This document shows positions 21,691 to 34,434 of a DNA stretch of 64,000 nucleotides, piece after piece (position 1 is the stretch's first letter; every line of letters starts with the position of its first letter). Source of the stretch: Acorus gramineus (Eukaryota > Streptophyta > Magnoliopsida > Acorales > Acoraceae); NCBI GenBank assembly GCA_030737835.1, contig CM060850.1, forward strand, positions 23,291,774-23,355,773, given 5' to 3'. The translations under genes were made by a program, and so were the position numbers. A model generated the notes under the pieces. The model was given only the letters and a program-made list of their open reading frames with translations. It had not been told where the DNA came from and did not search any database.

Positions 21691-24635
21691 CTTTTGTTTA
21701 TTTTGTTGTTATTCAAATTCTCCTCATCATTAATCAGTCATTATTATTCGATCTTATCGATAACAATGCCTATCTTTTAAATTATAGTATAAAAAATTAC
21801 CTTATTATATTTAAACATAGATGTAATAAAAAAATATGTTGCGCATAATCCTATTTTTTTAAATATAGAAATCAAAACATAAAATACAATCACTAAAAAG
21901 GTCATGCATGTATTTTTAGAAAATATTATAATATACAAAATATCACTTTTTTTTTTTTGCTACGTAAATATCACAAATTTAAGTACACCAAATGTTGGTT
22001 ATAAATTCTGGAGAGGGGCAGTTGTGTATTTATAAAAAATATTAAACTACTTTATTTGCTAATGTGATGGTATTGAATGGGGAAGCAAATATTTAATAAT
22101 AATGTTAGGGACAATCAACATGGCAGTTCTATAAATATTTTAATTTTTATAAAATAGTAAAAGACCCATAATGATTTAAAGTAAATAAAAAAGTACTTAT
22201 AAAATAAAATAGATATTTGATAATTTAAAGTAATTAAAAATTCCGGATATTGATGTCTGATGTCATGCAATAATGGATGATTGGAAATTATTATTTTCCT
22301 TTCCATATTGAAAATCTAGAATTTCTTTTTTGAAATAATTTCTTCTTTGGAATCTCATTACTTCCGATAAAAAAAAAAACTTGAAAATATAAAAATAAAA
22401 AATATGAAGAAAACAACTAATAAAAAAAATATACAAGGACCTTTAAGCGTTTTAAGAGGAGATTTTAAAATTTAACTTTTAAAAACTTGAGAAATTAAAA
22501 ATAGCAATCACAAAAAATAAAAATAAACAAAAATGCACTAACAAATCCAAAATTATGATTTGTAAACCTTGAAAATCAGAGACGAAAATTCCTTAAAATG
22601 AAGCTTTTCTCAAAAATTTCAAAAAAATACAAACTTGTGACTTCAAATCTAAAAAATTTCAATAGACACTGATCCATTTAATCAATTTTACAATCCTATT
22701 TGCAACTCCATCAATAATACAACTTTTAGAATTTGTTTTCAGTATCTCCATATATTTTATGTTATAAAAAATGTCAAAATGTATGTATTTAATTTATATG
22801 AGTATTTTATTTTTATAAAAAATGTATTTAATTAGCAATTGAAAAAAAGAAATGAGATTTGTAAACAAAACTGCAAATGAAACTGAATGTAAGAAAAATC
22901 CACCACATTTCAGTACTTGCTTATTTACCCATAACACACACACTACACATACCAAAAAAAAAAAAATTGTCCGTGGCTTGTCGGTCCCGCCCTTGATTTC
23001 ATGATCTGTTATATGGACCATTGTATTGAAAATACAAAAAATTACTAATGAACTATATAATTCGTGTTGGAAGGTATATACCCCAATAAGAATAGTTCTC
23101 ACGAATTACATATAACAATGCTCAATATTTAATTATGATTTCTAAAATGTGAATATAATAAATGATGATTAAGGAGTGCCCACAGTCGCTCAGTTCTCAT
23201 GGACTGTATAATAACAATGCTCAATATTTAATGATGATTTCTAAAATGTAAATAATAAAGGATGATTAACGAGTGTCCACAGACACTCTTTTCTCTAAGA
23301 AAGTACGAGGAGGATTGGAGGATGGAGATGTTGAGAATGATATATTTGTGGGGAGTTATATACCCACCCCATACATATAATGATAAAACCACCCCGTGAT
23401 TAATAATATTTTTTGCACTCAAAATCAAAGAAAAACCATTCCTACCAACCACATCCTATTTTAAACTAAACCCGCCCCCATATATTGTTCGACAAATGTA
23501 GTGCCGATCGATGCTACATATGTCAACTCTTCTAGCGTCAAACTGAAAAGTTACACAAACATTTTTTTTCTGTTATAATATCGACACATTTACAGTGCAT
23601 GTGTTAAATATGTCACCAAGCGAAGTGTTGATACTAGTAGATTATTAAAAGAATAAAAAAAATATCGGTTGACACATGAGATGTCAAAAAATGTGCCAAT
23701 GGTCGACAGTAACAGTGTTGATAACAACAAATAATTACAAACTACTTCTTATAGATCTGTTTGAACTTCATCATCTCGAGAACTTGATGCCATGTCATTG
23801 GAATAATTTTTTCTATGGAAAGCTGTAGGTCGAATACGTTCCTTTGGAGTTATACTGCATTGTTAAAAAATTAAGTAAATACTCAATCATATACAAGAAA
23901 TTAAAGTTATACATCCAGTAGGATCATATACACACAAAATAAAAAAGTTATGCTTTTCAAACCAACATCAATCACATATTTGAATAAAATAAATCCTTGT
24001 TACTTTATATTGTTAGCCTTGTTTGAATATAGACAAAAAAAAAAACTATTTTAAACTCATAATTAGGAGATGAATAAAAATTATTGATCAACCAGGATTT
24101 CAAAAAACAAAATATAACACCAACAAGGTCAACAACAAGAAGAAGATGATGAAAAAGAAGATAGAGGAAGTATATTTACCTTACACTTTGATATCGAAAA
24201 AACGATGATGACCAACAGGTGAAGCAATATCGGAGCGACGAAGGAAAGAGAAGAAAGACGGGTGAAGCAAGGGTCAGTGATCGACGGGCGTCGTGGCCGA
24301 CGATCAAAATGACGCACGGGTGGAGATGGGTCGAAGAGAGAGAAATAATTTTGTTAAATGAGTTGAGATGATTTTACACAATAATATTTATTAGAGAGTG
24401 ATTTTATATGTTATAAAAAATTGATTGGGTGACTTTCCTATCATGATAGTTTTCTATTAAAAGGGGTTTAAATAACCGTTCTCCTGAATTTGATTAGGAC
24501 CGCAAGATTGGGGTTCCTGGACAATAAAATTTACATTTTCAGCGAGCTCAGATCGGTAACATAACTGATGACGCATATGGTAAACAATGGACCGTCCACA
24601 TTCAATGAATCTTCCACCGGTCAATTGTTTTTGCA
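21691..24635. other. AT-rich spacer with a local duplication
   Basis: No gene is supported here. Two adjacent similar blocks occur at about 23108-23200 and 23213-23290 (shared core aacaatgctcaatattta). A segment at 23480-23740 repeats gtcgaca/tgttgata-like words and could be the subterminal part of a decayed DNA transposon. I could not find its ends. Confidence 0.45.
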
Positions 24636-24644
24636 AAACGAAAT

Positions 24645-25176
24645 GGGAAAAATCCATACAACTCCCTTAAATTTGATTGAAATTCATATAACCCTTTGAC
24701 TTTTTTAAAAATTCATATGACCTTTGAAAATACTCAATAAATTCAAGTAACCTCATGAATAAATTTTTTGTATGATAATATTTTATCCATATTTTGTTTA
24801 ATTAATCATGATTGAAAACACGATATATTAAAAAACAACTACAATATTTCAAAAATACAAAAAATCTTATAAAAATGATGATTTTATCCTCTTTGAATAT
24901 ATTATAAAGCCATATCTAGAGGGGTAAAATCCTCATTTATAAAATATTTTTCGTATTTTTAACATATTATAGGTCTTTTTGGTATGCTATGTTTTCTATT
25001 AGGGTTAACCAAATATAATAAACACAAAATATGCATTATTTGTAAACGTAAATTTTATTCAGGGGGTTATTTGAATTTACTATTTTTTTCAGGGGTTATA
25101 TGGATTTTAAGAAAAGTAAGAGGATTATATAGATTTTATTTTAGTTAGTTTAGAGGGGGTTATACGGATTTTTCCC
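24645..25176. mobile_element. Mutator-type MITE (532 bp), perfect 9-bp target duplication
   Basis: The ends are GGGAAAAATCCATACAACTC and, reversed, GGGAAAAATCCGTATAACCC, a terminal inverted repeat of about 22 bp. Flanks are identical 9-mers, aaacgaaat (24636-24644 and 25177-25185), the duplication size of Mutator-like elements. It is non-coding. Relatives are at 58071-58565 and 37095-37402. Confidence 0.85.
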
Positions 25177-25296
25177 AAACGAAATATAGCATGACACTGT
25201 TCGTCCACAAAACATAAGATTCCACCAGATCCATTTCCGAGCGCTCGTCATTCTATAACTACAACAAAAAAAAAAAGCCGTGGGTCCCATACCAAA

Positions 25297-25305
25297 CATA
25301 TAAAA
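25297..25305 (+). promoter_or_regulatory. Probable TATA box of the OPT gene
   Basis: CATATAAAA lies about 330 bp before the chosen ATG (25630), giving a leader of roughly 300 nt. That leader contains an upstream ATG frame at 25333-25521 (62 codons, starts MLDLYIIQYTK) and a very short one at 25576. Confidence 0.45.
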
Positions 25306-25629
25306 ACCCGAAACCCCCTCTGTCAACGACTCATGCTAGATCTGTATATCATCCAATACACTAAAGAAGAAGAAAAAAAAAAAAAAAAACAAAGAAAACG
25401 TGATCACACACATTCATTTGCATATTTTTATTGTACATCTTATCACAAAGTTCACATAATCAATGCATACCTGTTTTTTTATATATATATATATATTTTC
25501 ATAACGTGTTGTATTTACTGAAGTAGAGCCGGAGATATATATCAAAAGTCAACTGTGCTCTCATTATATTGAACGATGCCCAAATAACAAATCCCAACAA
25601 CACAGGTTTTCGGAGTGCCGGAGCCGAAC

Positions 25630-28600
25630 ATGGGGATCACGAGATCCCCCCAACACGAAAAGGAAGACCTCTCCACACCACTCAGTAAGTCATTCACATC
25701 ACTTAAGACCCAAATATCCAATCCAAATCTAACCCCCTATCTGTATCTTCACAGTCACTACCCACCAAGCCAGCTCATCCAGGCCGTCCACTGCTGATGA
25801 TGATAACTCCCCGGTTGAACAAGTCGCGCTGACGGTCCCAATAACAGACGACCCAACACTTCCCGTCCTGACCTTCCGCATGTGGGTCCTCGGCGCGGCC
25901 TCGTGCGTGCTCCTGTCTTTCCTCAACCAGTTCTTTTGGTACCGAAAGGAGCCTCTCTCGGTCACCTCTGTCTCTGCCCAGATCGCAGTCGTCCCTCTTG
26001 GACACCTAATGGCGAGGACCCTCACCGAACGGGTCTTCTTCAAGGGGAGGTCGTACGAGTTCACGCTCAATCCCGGGCCCTTCAACGTCAAGGAGCACGT
26101 TTTGATCACCATATTTGCTAATTCTGGTGCGGGGAGTGTTTATGCCATTCATGTTGTGACCGCTGTGAAGGTGTTTTATGGGAAGGATTTATCCTTCTTT
26201 GTTTCTCTCGTTGTGGTGATGACTACCCAGGTTGATTGATATCGGGTTGATTTTTTCGGTTTTGTTGTTTTTTGGTGTTAATGGGTAGGTTTGAATTTGA
26301 CTTGTTTGTGTGTCGTGTTATTTTTAAACAGGTTTTGGGGTTTGGATGGGCTGGGATGTTCAGGAGATATTTGGTGGAGCCGGCGGCGATGTGGTGGCCG
26401 CACAATCTCGTTCAGGTCTCCTTGTTCAGGTGTGTGTGCTCTTCTTGAGTTCCATCATCCATGTGTACCAAAAACCCAAAACTGGATGTGATATGGGATG
26501 ATTGTTGTACCTAGTTTTACTTTTAGTTCAATTTTTTCATTGTAAAAGTCACAACAGCATATACATTCATCTAGAAAGTATATGAATTCATATATCATGT
26601 CAACTGTAGCCAGTTCTAACAGCGCCTGATCTAATCAGGATTAGGATTGTGATAAACATTAGATCTCATGTGAAATAATCACAAGTCAATTTCTTATTGG
26701 AGACGACTTCTAGTGAAGAACTGACTCAATCCCATATCCATAAAAACGTCCTTTGAGCTGAAAAAACATTGCCCATGTCAGGAAGTTTTTCACGGTTGGG
26801 ATGGTGAGATCTGTTGGAAACTTGGGTTTTAACCAAGCATGCTTTGGAATAAATGAAGTTGGGTTCACTAATTATTGGTGGTGGAAACCCATTGGATTAC
26901 GTTCCTTTCGTTGAGTAGATGAACGTAGTATTTACATTCTCAAAACCGTTTCCAGATGAATGAGAAAATTGAATCCAAAATTGTCCCAAAAATGGTTGGT
27001 GGTTGAAGGGAAAAGTTTTAGTCCAACATTGATTATTTGGAAAAGTTTTGGTGTATATATATATGGGAAGTAGGAATCTTAAGTTGAACTCTAAGGGACA
27101 TCCCACTTTTGTGGAAGGAGGGAGGTGAATTGAAGAGATGAACCATGGATCAAATCGTTCGATTTCTGACCGTTGGTTTTTTGAATAAAGGGGTGCCTTA
27201 AACTCTGTTATAGTGGAAACTGAATAGAGGAAGGGACTCCTCCAAGAGTCTCTTCAACCAACTTTCATTTTATAAATTCCACCAAAGGTTGCATTGTTCA
27301 TAATCCATTCATTCACTGCAATAGACATTCACATGGTGCATTTGAGTCGAGTCCAATACATTTGAGTGCATACATACAGTCAGGTAACAAAGAGAGAGTG
27401 TGAAAACAGAGTTGATTCGTTGGTCCTCTGGTTTGAAATGCTGCTACCAAAAGACGTTCGACCGTTGTATTCTGAGAGACATTCGCCGCCATTCGTGAGC
27501 ACCTGTGCGAGGCGAATTACGTCTTAAGGACATAGAGTCTAACTCTAACCTCGGTCTCCTCTTCGTCAAAATAGATTCAACAACCCAGTACATTTATTCT
27601 TCTTCTCTGAATTTTTCTATACTGCGTTTTTGTTAGTTTATACATACTGTTTTGTAAGACAATAGCCCATATCTCACTTATTGATGGATAACAAGATCTG
27701 CAATGTTGATATGGAATTGACAGGAATATGCATTTATCTAGCTGTGTGTATTCATGTGAATGCATATTCATTGTTCATGTGATTTAATATATTACAGCGA
27801 TTTAAAACTAAAATTAAAGCTGCGTATCTAAATTCCATGTTTATAAAATGATAGATGTAATCTTAAATCCAGCAACAAGACCATCCAAGTTTTTTTTTTC
27901 CTCTGAAGGATACATGTACATCACCATGCATCAAATAATAATAGTAAGAATAGTAAATACCATACTGAACTCAAATTCACAAGGATCAAAGCAGTTTATG
28001 AAACTAGTATTACCATGCATATCAAGTAGGCCAAGATCGCGAAAGTGATGATCTTAGACCCTGCGTTTGCAGGGCACTGCATGAGAAGGAAGAGAGGCCA
28101 AGGGGGGGCACCTCCAGGAACCAGTTCTTCCTCATTGCCTTCATCTGCAGCTTTGCCTACTACGCGTTCCCCGGCTACCTCTTCCAGATGCTCACCTCCC
28201 TCTCATGGATCTGTTGGCTCTTCCCCCGCTCTGTCCTCGCCAACCAACTGGGCTCAGGCCTCCACGGCCTGGGCATCGGCACACTCGGCCTGGACTGGTC
28301 CACCATATCATCCTATCTCGGGAGCCCACTCGCGAGTCCCTGGTTTGCCACTGCAAACGTCGCAGCTGGTTTTGCACTTCTGATGTATGTCATGACACCC
28401 ATCATGTACGGGTTCAATGTCTACAAGGCCAAGCACTTCCCCATATTCTCTGACGGGCTCTTCATGTCTTCGGGGCAAAAGTACAACATCTCGAGCATCG
28501 TCGACTCAAATTTCCAGTTTGATGAGCAGGCGTACGAGAGGGAGGGGCCTCTCTATCTGAGCACATTCTTTGCAATGGCTTATGGCATTGGTTTCGCGTC

Positions 28601-29855
28601 CCTCACCGCAACCATAGTTCATGTTGCGTTGTTTCATGGAAAGTAAGTAAAAAGACTTTGCAAGTACTACTTATCAATACAAGGAAGGCTCGAATGAGAG
28701 AACATGACAAACCGTGGTTGAAAACAGGGAGATATGGGAGATGAGCAAGTCCGCCTTCCGGAAAGAGACAATGGACGTGCACACCAGGCTGATGAGCGTG
28801 TACAAGCAGGTGCCTGAGTGGTGGTTCCTGTGCATCCTCCTGGTGAACATCTGTTTCACCATCTTTGCTTGCGAGCACTACATCGACCAACTTCAACTTC
28901 CATGGTGGGGTGTCTTGTTGGCGTGCGCAGTCGCAATCTTCTTCACTCTGCCCATCGGAATCATAACTGCTACCACGAACCAGACGCCGACCTTGAACGT
29001 CATAACAGAGTACATCATGGGGTACCTGTATCCCGGTCGCCCCGTCGCAAACATGTGCTTCAAGGTGTATGGCTTTATTAGCATGAAACGGGCATTGTCA
29101 TTTCTGGAAGACTTCAAGCTCGGTCACTACATGAAAATCCCACCCAGGACGATGTTCATGGCACAGGTACAATTCTGCATTTTCAAGCTACCAGAAAAGA
29201 TTTTTGTTGTTGTAATTTGTACTGATGAGAATTCATTCAGGTGGTGGGGACGGTCATTGCAGCCTTCGTGCACTTGGGAACGGCATGGTGGCTCATGGAC
29301 ACCGTCCCCGACATCTGCAACAGGGCATTGCTCCCCACAAACAGCCCTTGGACCTGCCCAGGTGATCACGTCTTCTACGATGCGTCTGTCATATGGGGAC
29401 TCATCAGCCCACGCAGGATCTTTGGGGACCTCGGCACCTACTCGGCCATAAACTGGTTCTTCCTATTCGGAGCCATCGCGCCCGTCCTTGTGTGGCTCAC
29501 ACATAGGGCCTTCCCGAGACAACATTGGATATCACTCATTAATATGCCTATATTGCTTGGTTCCACCATAAACTTGCCCCCGGCCACAGCCGTCAACTAC
29601 ACCAGTTGGATCATCTGTGGCTTTCTTTCTGGATTTGTGGTTTACAGGTATCGGCGTGACTGGTGGCAGCGGCACAATTACGTGCTCTCAGGAGCACTGG
29701 ACGCCGGCCTGGCCTTCATGGGAGTGACGTTGTACCTGTTCTTGGAGATGGAGCATGTGAGCCTCAAATGGTGGGGAAACAACTTGGATGGATGCCCGTT
29801 GGCTACTTGTCCAACAGCGAAGGATATCATCGTTGAAGGGTGTCCTGTTAATTGA
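25630..29855 (+). CDS. Oligopeptide transporter, OPT family (complete, 750 aa)
   Basis: Six exons join in frame: 25630-25684, 25755-26230, 26332-26429, 28073-28642, 28728-29166 and 29241-29855. All have GT-AG introns, and they code for 750 aa, the usual size of plant OPT proteins. OPT transporters are plasma-membrane proteins with many membrane helices that move oligopeptides or metal chelates (for example glutathione, nicotianamine-metal) with protons. The two family signatures are present: NPG at residues 124-126 (TLNPGPFN) and KIPPR at 536-540 ([12 protein letters not shown]). The N-terminus is hydrophilic and followed by [16 protein letters not shown], where the first helix begins. The end GCPVN matches the plant clade. 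The ATG at 25630 lies in the only exon that splices in phase. Intron 3 is long (1,643 bp) because it holds a solo LTR. A broken sister copy lies inverted at 15788-17540. Substrate cannot be read from the sequence. Confidence 0.92.
26807..27698. mobile_element. Solo LTR in intron 3 of the OPT gene
   Basis: The segment 26812-27693 (882 bp) begins TGTTGGAAAC and ends GGATAACA. Five-base flanks agatc occur on both sides (26807-26811 and 27694-27698). A TATA-like run lies near 27051-27063. There is no internal retrotransposon sequence. This is the expected product of recombination between the two LTRs of one element. Family unknown. Confidence 0.6.
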
Positions 29856-31129
29856 CATGGGTCCTGCAGGAAGGAATGCAAGCAATTCAGTAGATAGTGA
29901 AACCTAGTATGGGAAGTACATTTGTATATGGTTTTTCTGTTCCAATTGAATTGATTCATCCTCTCAGTGTAAATGGGTGTAGAAATTTATTGAGTGCTTA
30001 GAAATAGTTTTCTCACAGTTCCATGAGGAATTCTTTATGGAAATTTGTAATGATATAGATGGAAGACCTAAACCCTGCCTGAGAACACATGTTACTGCAT
30101 GCATTTTAAAATAAGAAGGGTGTGTTTTTTTTTCTCTAAATGTTCTTTTCTCTGGTTGATATTTGGTAACTAAAGTTTTACTTTCTAAATGTTTCCACTA
30201 CAGTAAAATGAGCTAAAAGCCTAAAATGAAATTAGGCAGAACATCTAAAGCTTAAATTATTGAAGCATAAGAAAACTAAAATATTTTATTTACACTTACA
30301 TAGACTGCACTAAGAAAAACAACTCCAAATAAACATGTTCAACCAAACTCTGTTTCAACAATGTTTTGCAAATATATAATATTTTCTGCATTGAAGTTAC
30401 TTGTTGGAAGAACTGTATTTTAGTTTTAGATCTGTCTCTGAGTGCAAGTTTCATATTTTTACAGGTTATACCATGACTTGCCTTTTCCTTTCAGGGTATC
30501 CTTGTGTATCTCAAAAGAAAAGGTCTTAGAAAAAGAATCCTAACGAACTGCACAAATGAAGAAAATTAACCAGTATTATATGATGCAAAACAGTAATTGA
30601 AAAGTTCAGCTAGAAAAAGGCATGAAAAGGGGATTTTTATATTAGAGACTGCTGTCAATGTACCAAAAAAAAAGACCAGATACCTGCTTCAAATTAAATT
30701 AACGATTCAGCTAGAAAAACCTAGACCTGGAGAATCAGAAACTCTAATATGTGTGTGTGTGTGTGTGTGTGTGTTACTTACAGTGAAGAATAATGCCCCA
30801 GTTGGTAATTTTAGTTATAAAAGAAGGATTTGTTTACTTACAAGAATAGATGGTATCCATCTATTTCGATAAACCAGGAAACTCAACCACTTGAGATGCT
30901 TCCAATACCTTATGTGCATAATTCCATGAAAACAAATGCTGCTGGAACTTTCGGTGGAAATACATAAATTACAATTTTCTAGTAGAGGAACAGTTCCTCC
31001 TAGCAACAAGATCACCATTCCATACTTCCCATAGGACAAAGAAGTTAGCTTTCTAAGTTCATTTGCTGCTTCAAGGAATGTAACATATCTATGATAGTTT
31101 CTCCAAAATGAGTCTGTAAGAGTTGTTCA
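29856..31129. other. Spacer between OPT gene and U-box relic
   Basis: This holds the 3' UTR of the OPT gene and AT-rich spacer. A (GT)12 microsatellite lies at about 30751-30774. No other gene or element was recognised. Confidence 0.5.
30751..30774. repeat. (GT)n microsatellite
   Basis: An uninterrupted run of about 12 GT units. Confidence 0.95.
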
Positions 31130-33701
31130 CTTCGTTAAAATAAGTTTGCTCAATTGCTCATGAAGCACATTCATGTGAGAAAGTATACGAGCCACCAAAG
31201 CTCTTATGCTACCACTTCCCCTTCAAGTTATGTCGACTAATAACATCTGAACTGAAGTCCCGTAATTCCTTTCGATCTCCTCTAAACAGAAGATCTTATC
31301 CAAGACAAACAAGATCTTTTACTGCACCTACAGAGCTGGAAGTCAGCAACTTTATAATCAGTACAATGTTATTCGCCTCAACAATGACCTCTTAACACTA
31401 CTCTGCAGCTCTTGACACCATCAATGAGAATCATTAGTGCTGATAGAGCATCATCACAAGCTCCAGGTTCCCCATCTCCAAGGACTCACTAATGCCCCAA
31501 GTGCATCCCCCTTCACTCCTCACTGCCTTCCTAAAAGTTATAGTTTTTTTTTCAACAATAGAAAGTAACACAGGTCATCAGAGAATCCTGTAATAGTGAA
31601 TGCTGTTGGTGCTTTATGCCTTGTCACCATATCTGCAAGACCTGACTGACAGAAAAGGGTCATCAATACTGGTGAGATTCCTGTGCTTGTCCAGCTGTTG
31701 GGACCAGGCAGTTCTTCGAACAGTATTTGCTTTACACCATCTCCTAAAACTGACTGCCCGGTGAATGATGGCCCGAGTTTTGTAGAGTCATCGTTTTGCA
31801 TTTTAATCTCTTCCTCATCATCGAAGGCTTTGATGACAGAGAGAACATTTCCCATACACCTCTGCTTTACACACTCCACAGATATACCATCATCACTATC
31901 TCCAAAAGGCAAGACAACAATTTAATGGCCTTTATCCGTACCATGGGATTATTTATGTCACAATGTGCATCAATACTTGAATTGCAGGACACTGCATATG
32001 CAATAAGACTACAAATATCAACCATTAGAGTCAATGGGAATTTGTATGAACATCAGCACGGCCGTGTATTACAACAGCACAAAAAGATTTGTAAATGGCT
32101 AAATGCATATGCATTATAACACATAAAGGTACAGAATGCTTTTGATAATTTTAAAAATCTATGATTTATTTCATGATCAATTTTGCTTACACAAGTATCC
32201 TGCAGCCCTCAAATTTTTTTTTGTGGAAATCAATGATGTATAAAATATATCAGCAATCAGATGAAGATTGAGAACTCTTCTTTGTGAGAATTTTTTTTTA
32301 TAATCTTTCCATCATGTTTATGAACTATACCTAATCACCATTGACAAGCTCTGAGTACACCCTTTAAGTTCCCTTTCCTCCTCTGATTTTCTTCTCTTGT
32401 TTTCTTTTTCTCCCCCTTTATGTCATTATTGGAAGATTCAGTTGTTATCCAGATTATACAACACACACACACACACACACACAAAACAAGGCAGCACAAT
32501 ATCCTCAAAATATTAAAAGAAAACTCCATGTGCAGAGGCAAAAAGCATTACAAATCCTATATCTATCTAAGAAGGAAATATTGGTAGAATTTTTATTCCT
32601 TCCTAAACATCTTGGACAAAAAGGTGTTTAATTTATGTTCACCTTTGTAGTAGAAAATTACGGTTGAGTACTACCTAAGATAACTACATTGATAATGTAT
32701 GGGTAACTAAAAAGAGGAACACAATAAGAGGACCTGGAAATGAACCAGTATGTCAATCACCTTCAGAAGAAGCCAGTGTATAATATACAGAAAACACAAC
32801 CCCCTTCCGTCCTCTCTGCAACCATCAGCACTACAAATGCATGTGAACATGCCCCGAAATTTAGCTGGTCACATTTATTCCAAAAAGCAAATTTAAAAAC
32901 ACGTAATGGTTTTGAATTTCTATATAAAAGAAACTTCATGAGCAGGACATGGAACTAATATTTTAAAATTAAATATTAACAATGTCAATAACAATAACAA
33001 TAATAAATAAATAAATACATGACATTACAAGTAGGCTTACACAATCTGAAATTCCATGTAAAATTTTATTGGAACATGAACATCCATGAAACTAAAACCC
33101 AAGACATTGTTCAAGTAATGAAAAGGCACCTGAAGTGATGCGTTGCAAAAGAGGGTTGACATAATTAGTTTTTACCATCTGCACATCATTTTGATCCACT
33201 TTTGCAATTATTTCCTACAATCCTGAATTCAACTTATTCAAGAATTTGAAATAACTATTTCACCCTTCTTTATTCGAGATTGACAAAACATCAACATATC
33301 AAAGAGAGAGAAGAATCCAAAGGTACCTTGTTTTCATCATGATCTGGTCCACCTTGATTGTCTCCGCCTGGTTTCTCTTCAGCTGCACCACCGCCACCTC
33401 CCTCTTGAATTCCTCAGAACCCCTCCTTCAAGGCCGATTGGTCGGAGGAGATCTCGAACGGCTCTGCGATCAGAGCCTTCAGACAGTTCGCGCGTGATGT
33501 TTTCCGAGCACCTCCTCCATCACCACCGCCGCGGCCGCCTTGAAATGCACACCCTCCAAATCCTCGATGAGCGCGCCAGAGGTCCAAGAAGGCGAGATTG
33601 AGGAGTCCTAAGGCACGGCCGGTCCGTTTCTTCAAGGACTCCAGTCGCCGAAGTTCCGAGGTTGTGACGCTAGTCGGGGTGCCCTCTCCGCGCTGCCTCA
33701 T
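31130..33701 (-). pseudogene. SAUL1 / PUB43-44-like U-box ARM-repeat E3 ligase relic
   Basis: Two minus-strand islands match one family. The N-terminal island (33701-33330) contains GRALGLLNLAFLD and then, after a frameshift near 33420, EEFKREVAVVQLKRNQAETI, ending at a good splice donor (aacaag|gtacc). The C-terminal island (about 32000-31130) carries ARM-repeat text: FDDEEEIKMQ; ISPVLMTLFCQSGLA; DALSALMILIDG; KIFCLEEIERNYGTSVQM; GSGSIRALVARILSHMNVLH. The last three correspond to the conserved end of SAUL1/PUB43/PUB44 proteins, which ubiquitinate targets in senescence and immunity control. Stops and frameshifts occur throughout. The U-box catalytic module expected between the islands is not found in 32000-33330. 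It is a dead gene, converging with the OPT gene. Confidence 0.65.
32458..32482. repeat. (AC)n microsatellite
   Basis: About 12 AC units within the gap of the U-box relic. Confidence 0.95.
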
Positions 33702-33902
33702 CCCGCCCTTTCCACCTCCCTTCTTCTTTTTTTCCCTCCCATTCCCCCACTACCCAAATAATTTTAGGTGGTGTGTTTGGCAATCGGGCGAGGGGACCAA
33801 TTGCTCCCTTAAAATATTACCATAAACTTTCAGGTTAAATTTTTTTATTTATTTTTTACGAACTTGGAATCCCAACAAATGTCACCTTCTAGACCATACT
33901 AT

Positions 33903-34434
33903 GGTGCAATTCTATTGGTTTAGTTTGATTTTTTACGAACATAAATTGAACCAAATTATTTTTATATGTAACTTAAAAATCGAATTGAACCAAAAATAAA
34001 AAATCGAACAGAACCAATTTTTGTTTGGTTAATCCAAAATAAACCGAATCGAATCCAATTGTTAAAGATTGATGGATTGGTTAGAATTTTTTGGGGTGTT
34101 GGTTTATAACTTTACATAAATACCAAAACACTATTATTGATTGTATAAATTAGTATATTCATTTTCTTATGAATATCAATGGTATAACAACAATATAGTT
34201 GTTGATAGAAAAAGAATGAACTAAATTAATATTGATTATGAATGATCATGTGTTTAAATTTAATTTGATTAATTCAGTTTTTTTAATTAAAGTCAAACTC
34301 AAATCAATGTAGATTAATTTATTAAATTTTTTAATTCATACCCAAACTCAACCATAAAACTATTGATCTAAACTCGAAAAAAAAAACAAATTTGCATTGA
34401 TTTGGAATTCGGTTTAACCGATCAAAATTGCACC
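33903..34434. mobile_element. MITE with GGTGCAA-type ends, copy at 33.9 kb
   Basis: The left end GGTGCAATTCTATTGGTTTA and the reversed right end GGTGCAATTTTGATCGGTTA form inverted repeats. Near-matching flanks ctagaccatac (33889-33899) and ctagagcatac (34436-34446) may be the target duplication. The interior is similar to 8147-8641. Confidence 0.7.

Noticed and set aside
23480..23740. Possible CACTA subterminal region (repeated gtcgaca and tgttgata words)
   Set aside because: No CACTA termini or target duplication could be found, so it is not called as an element.
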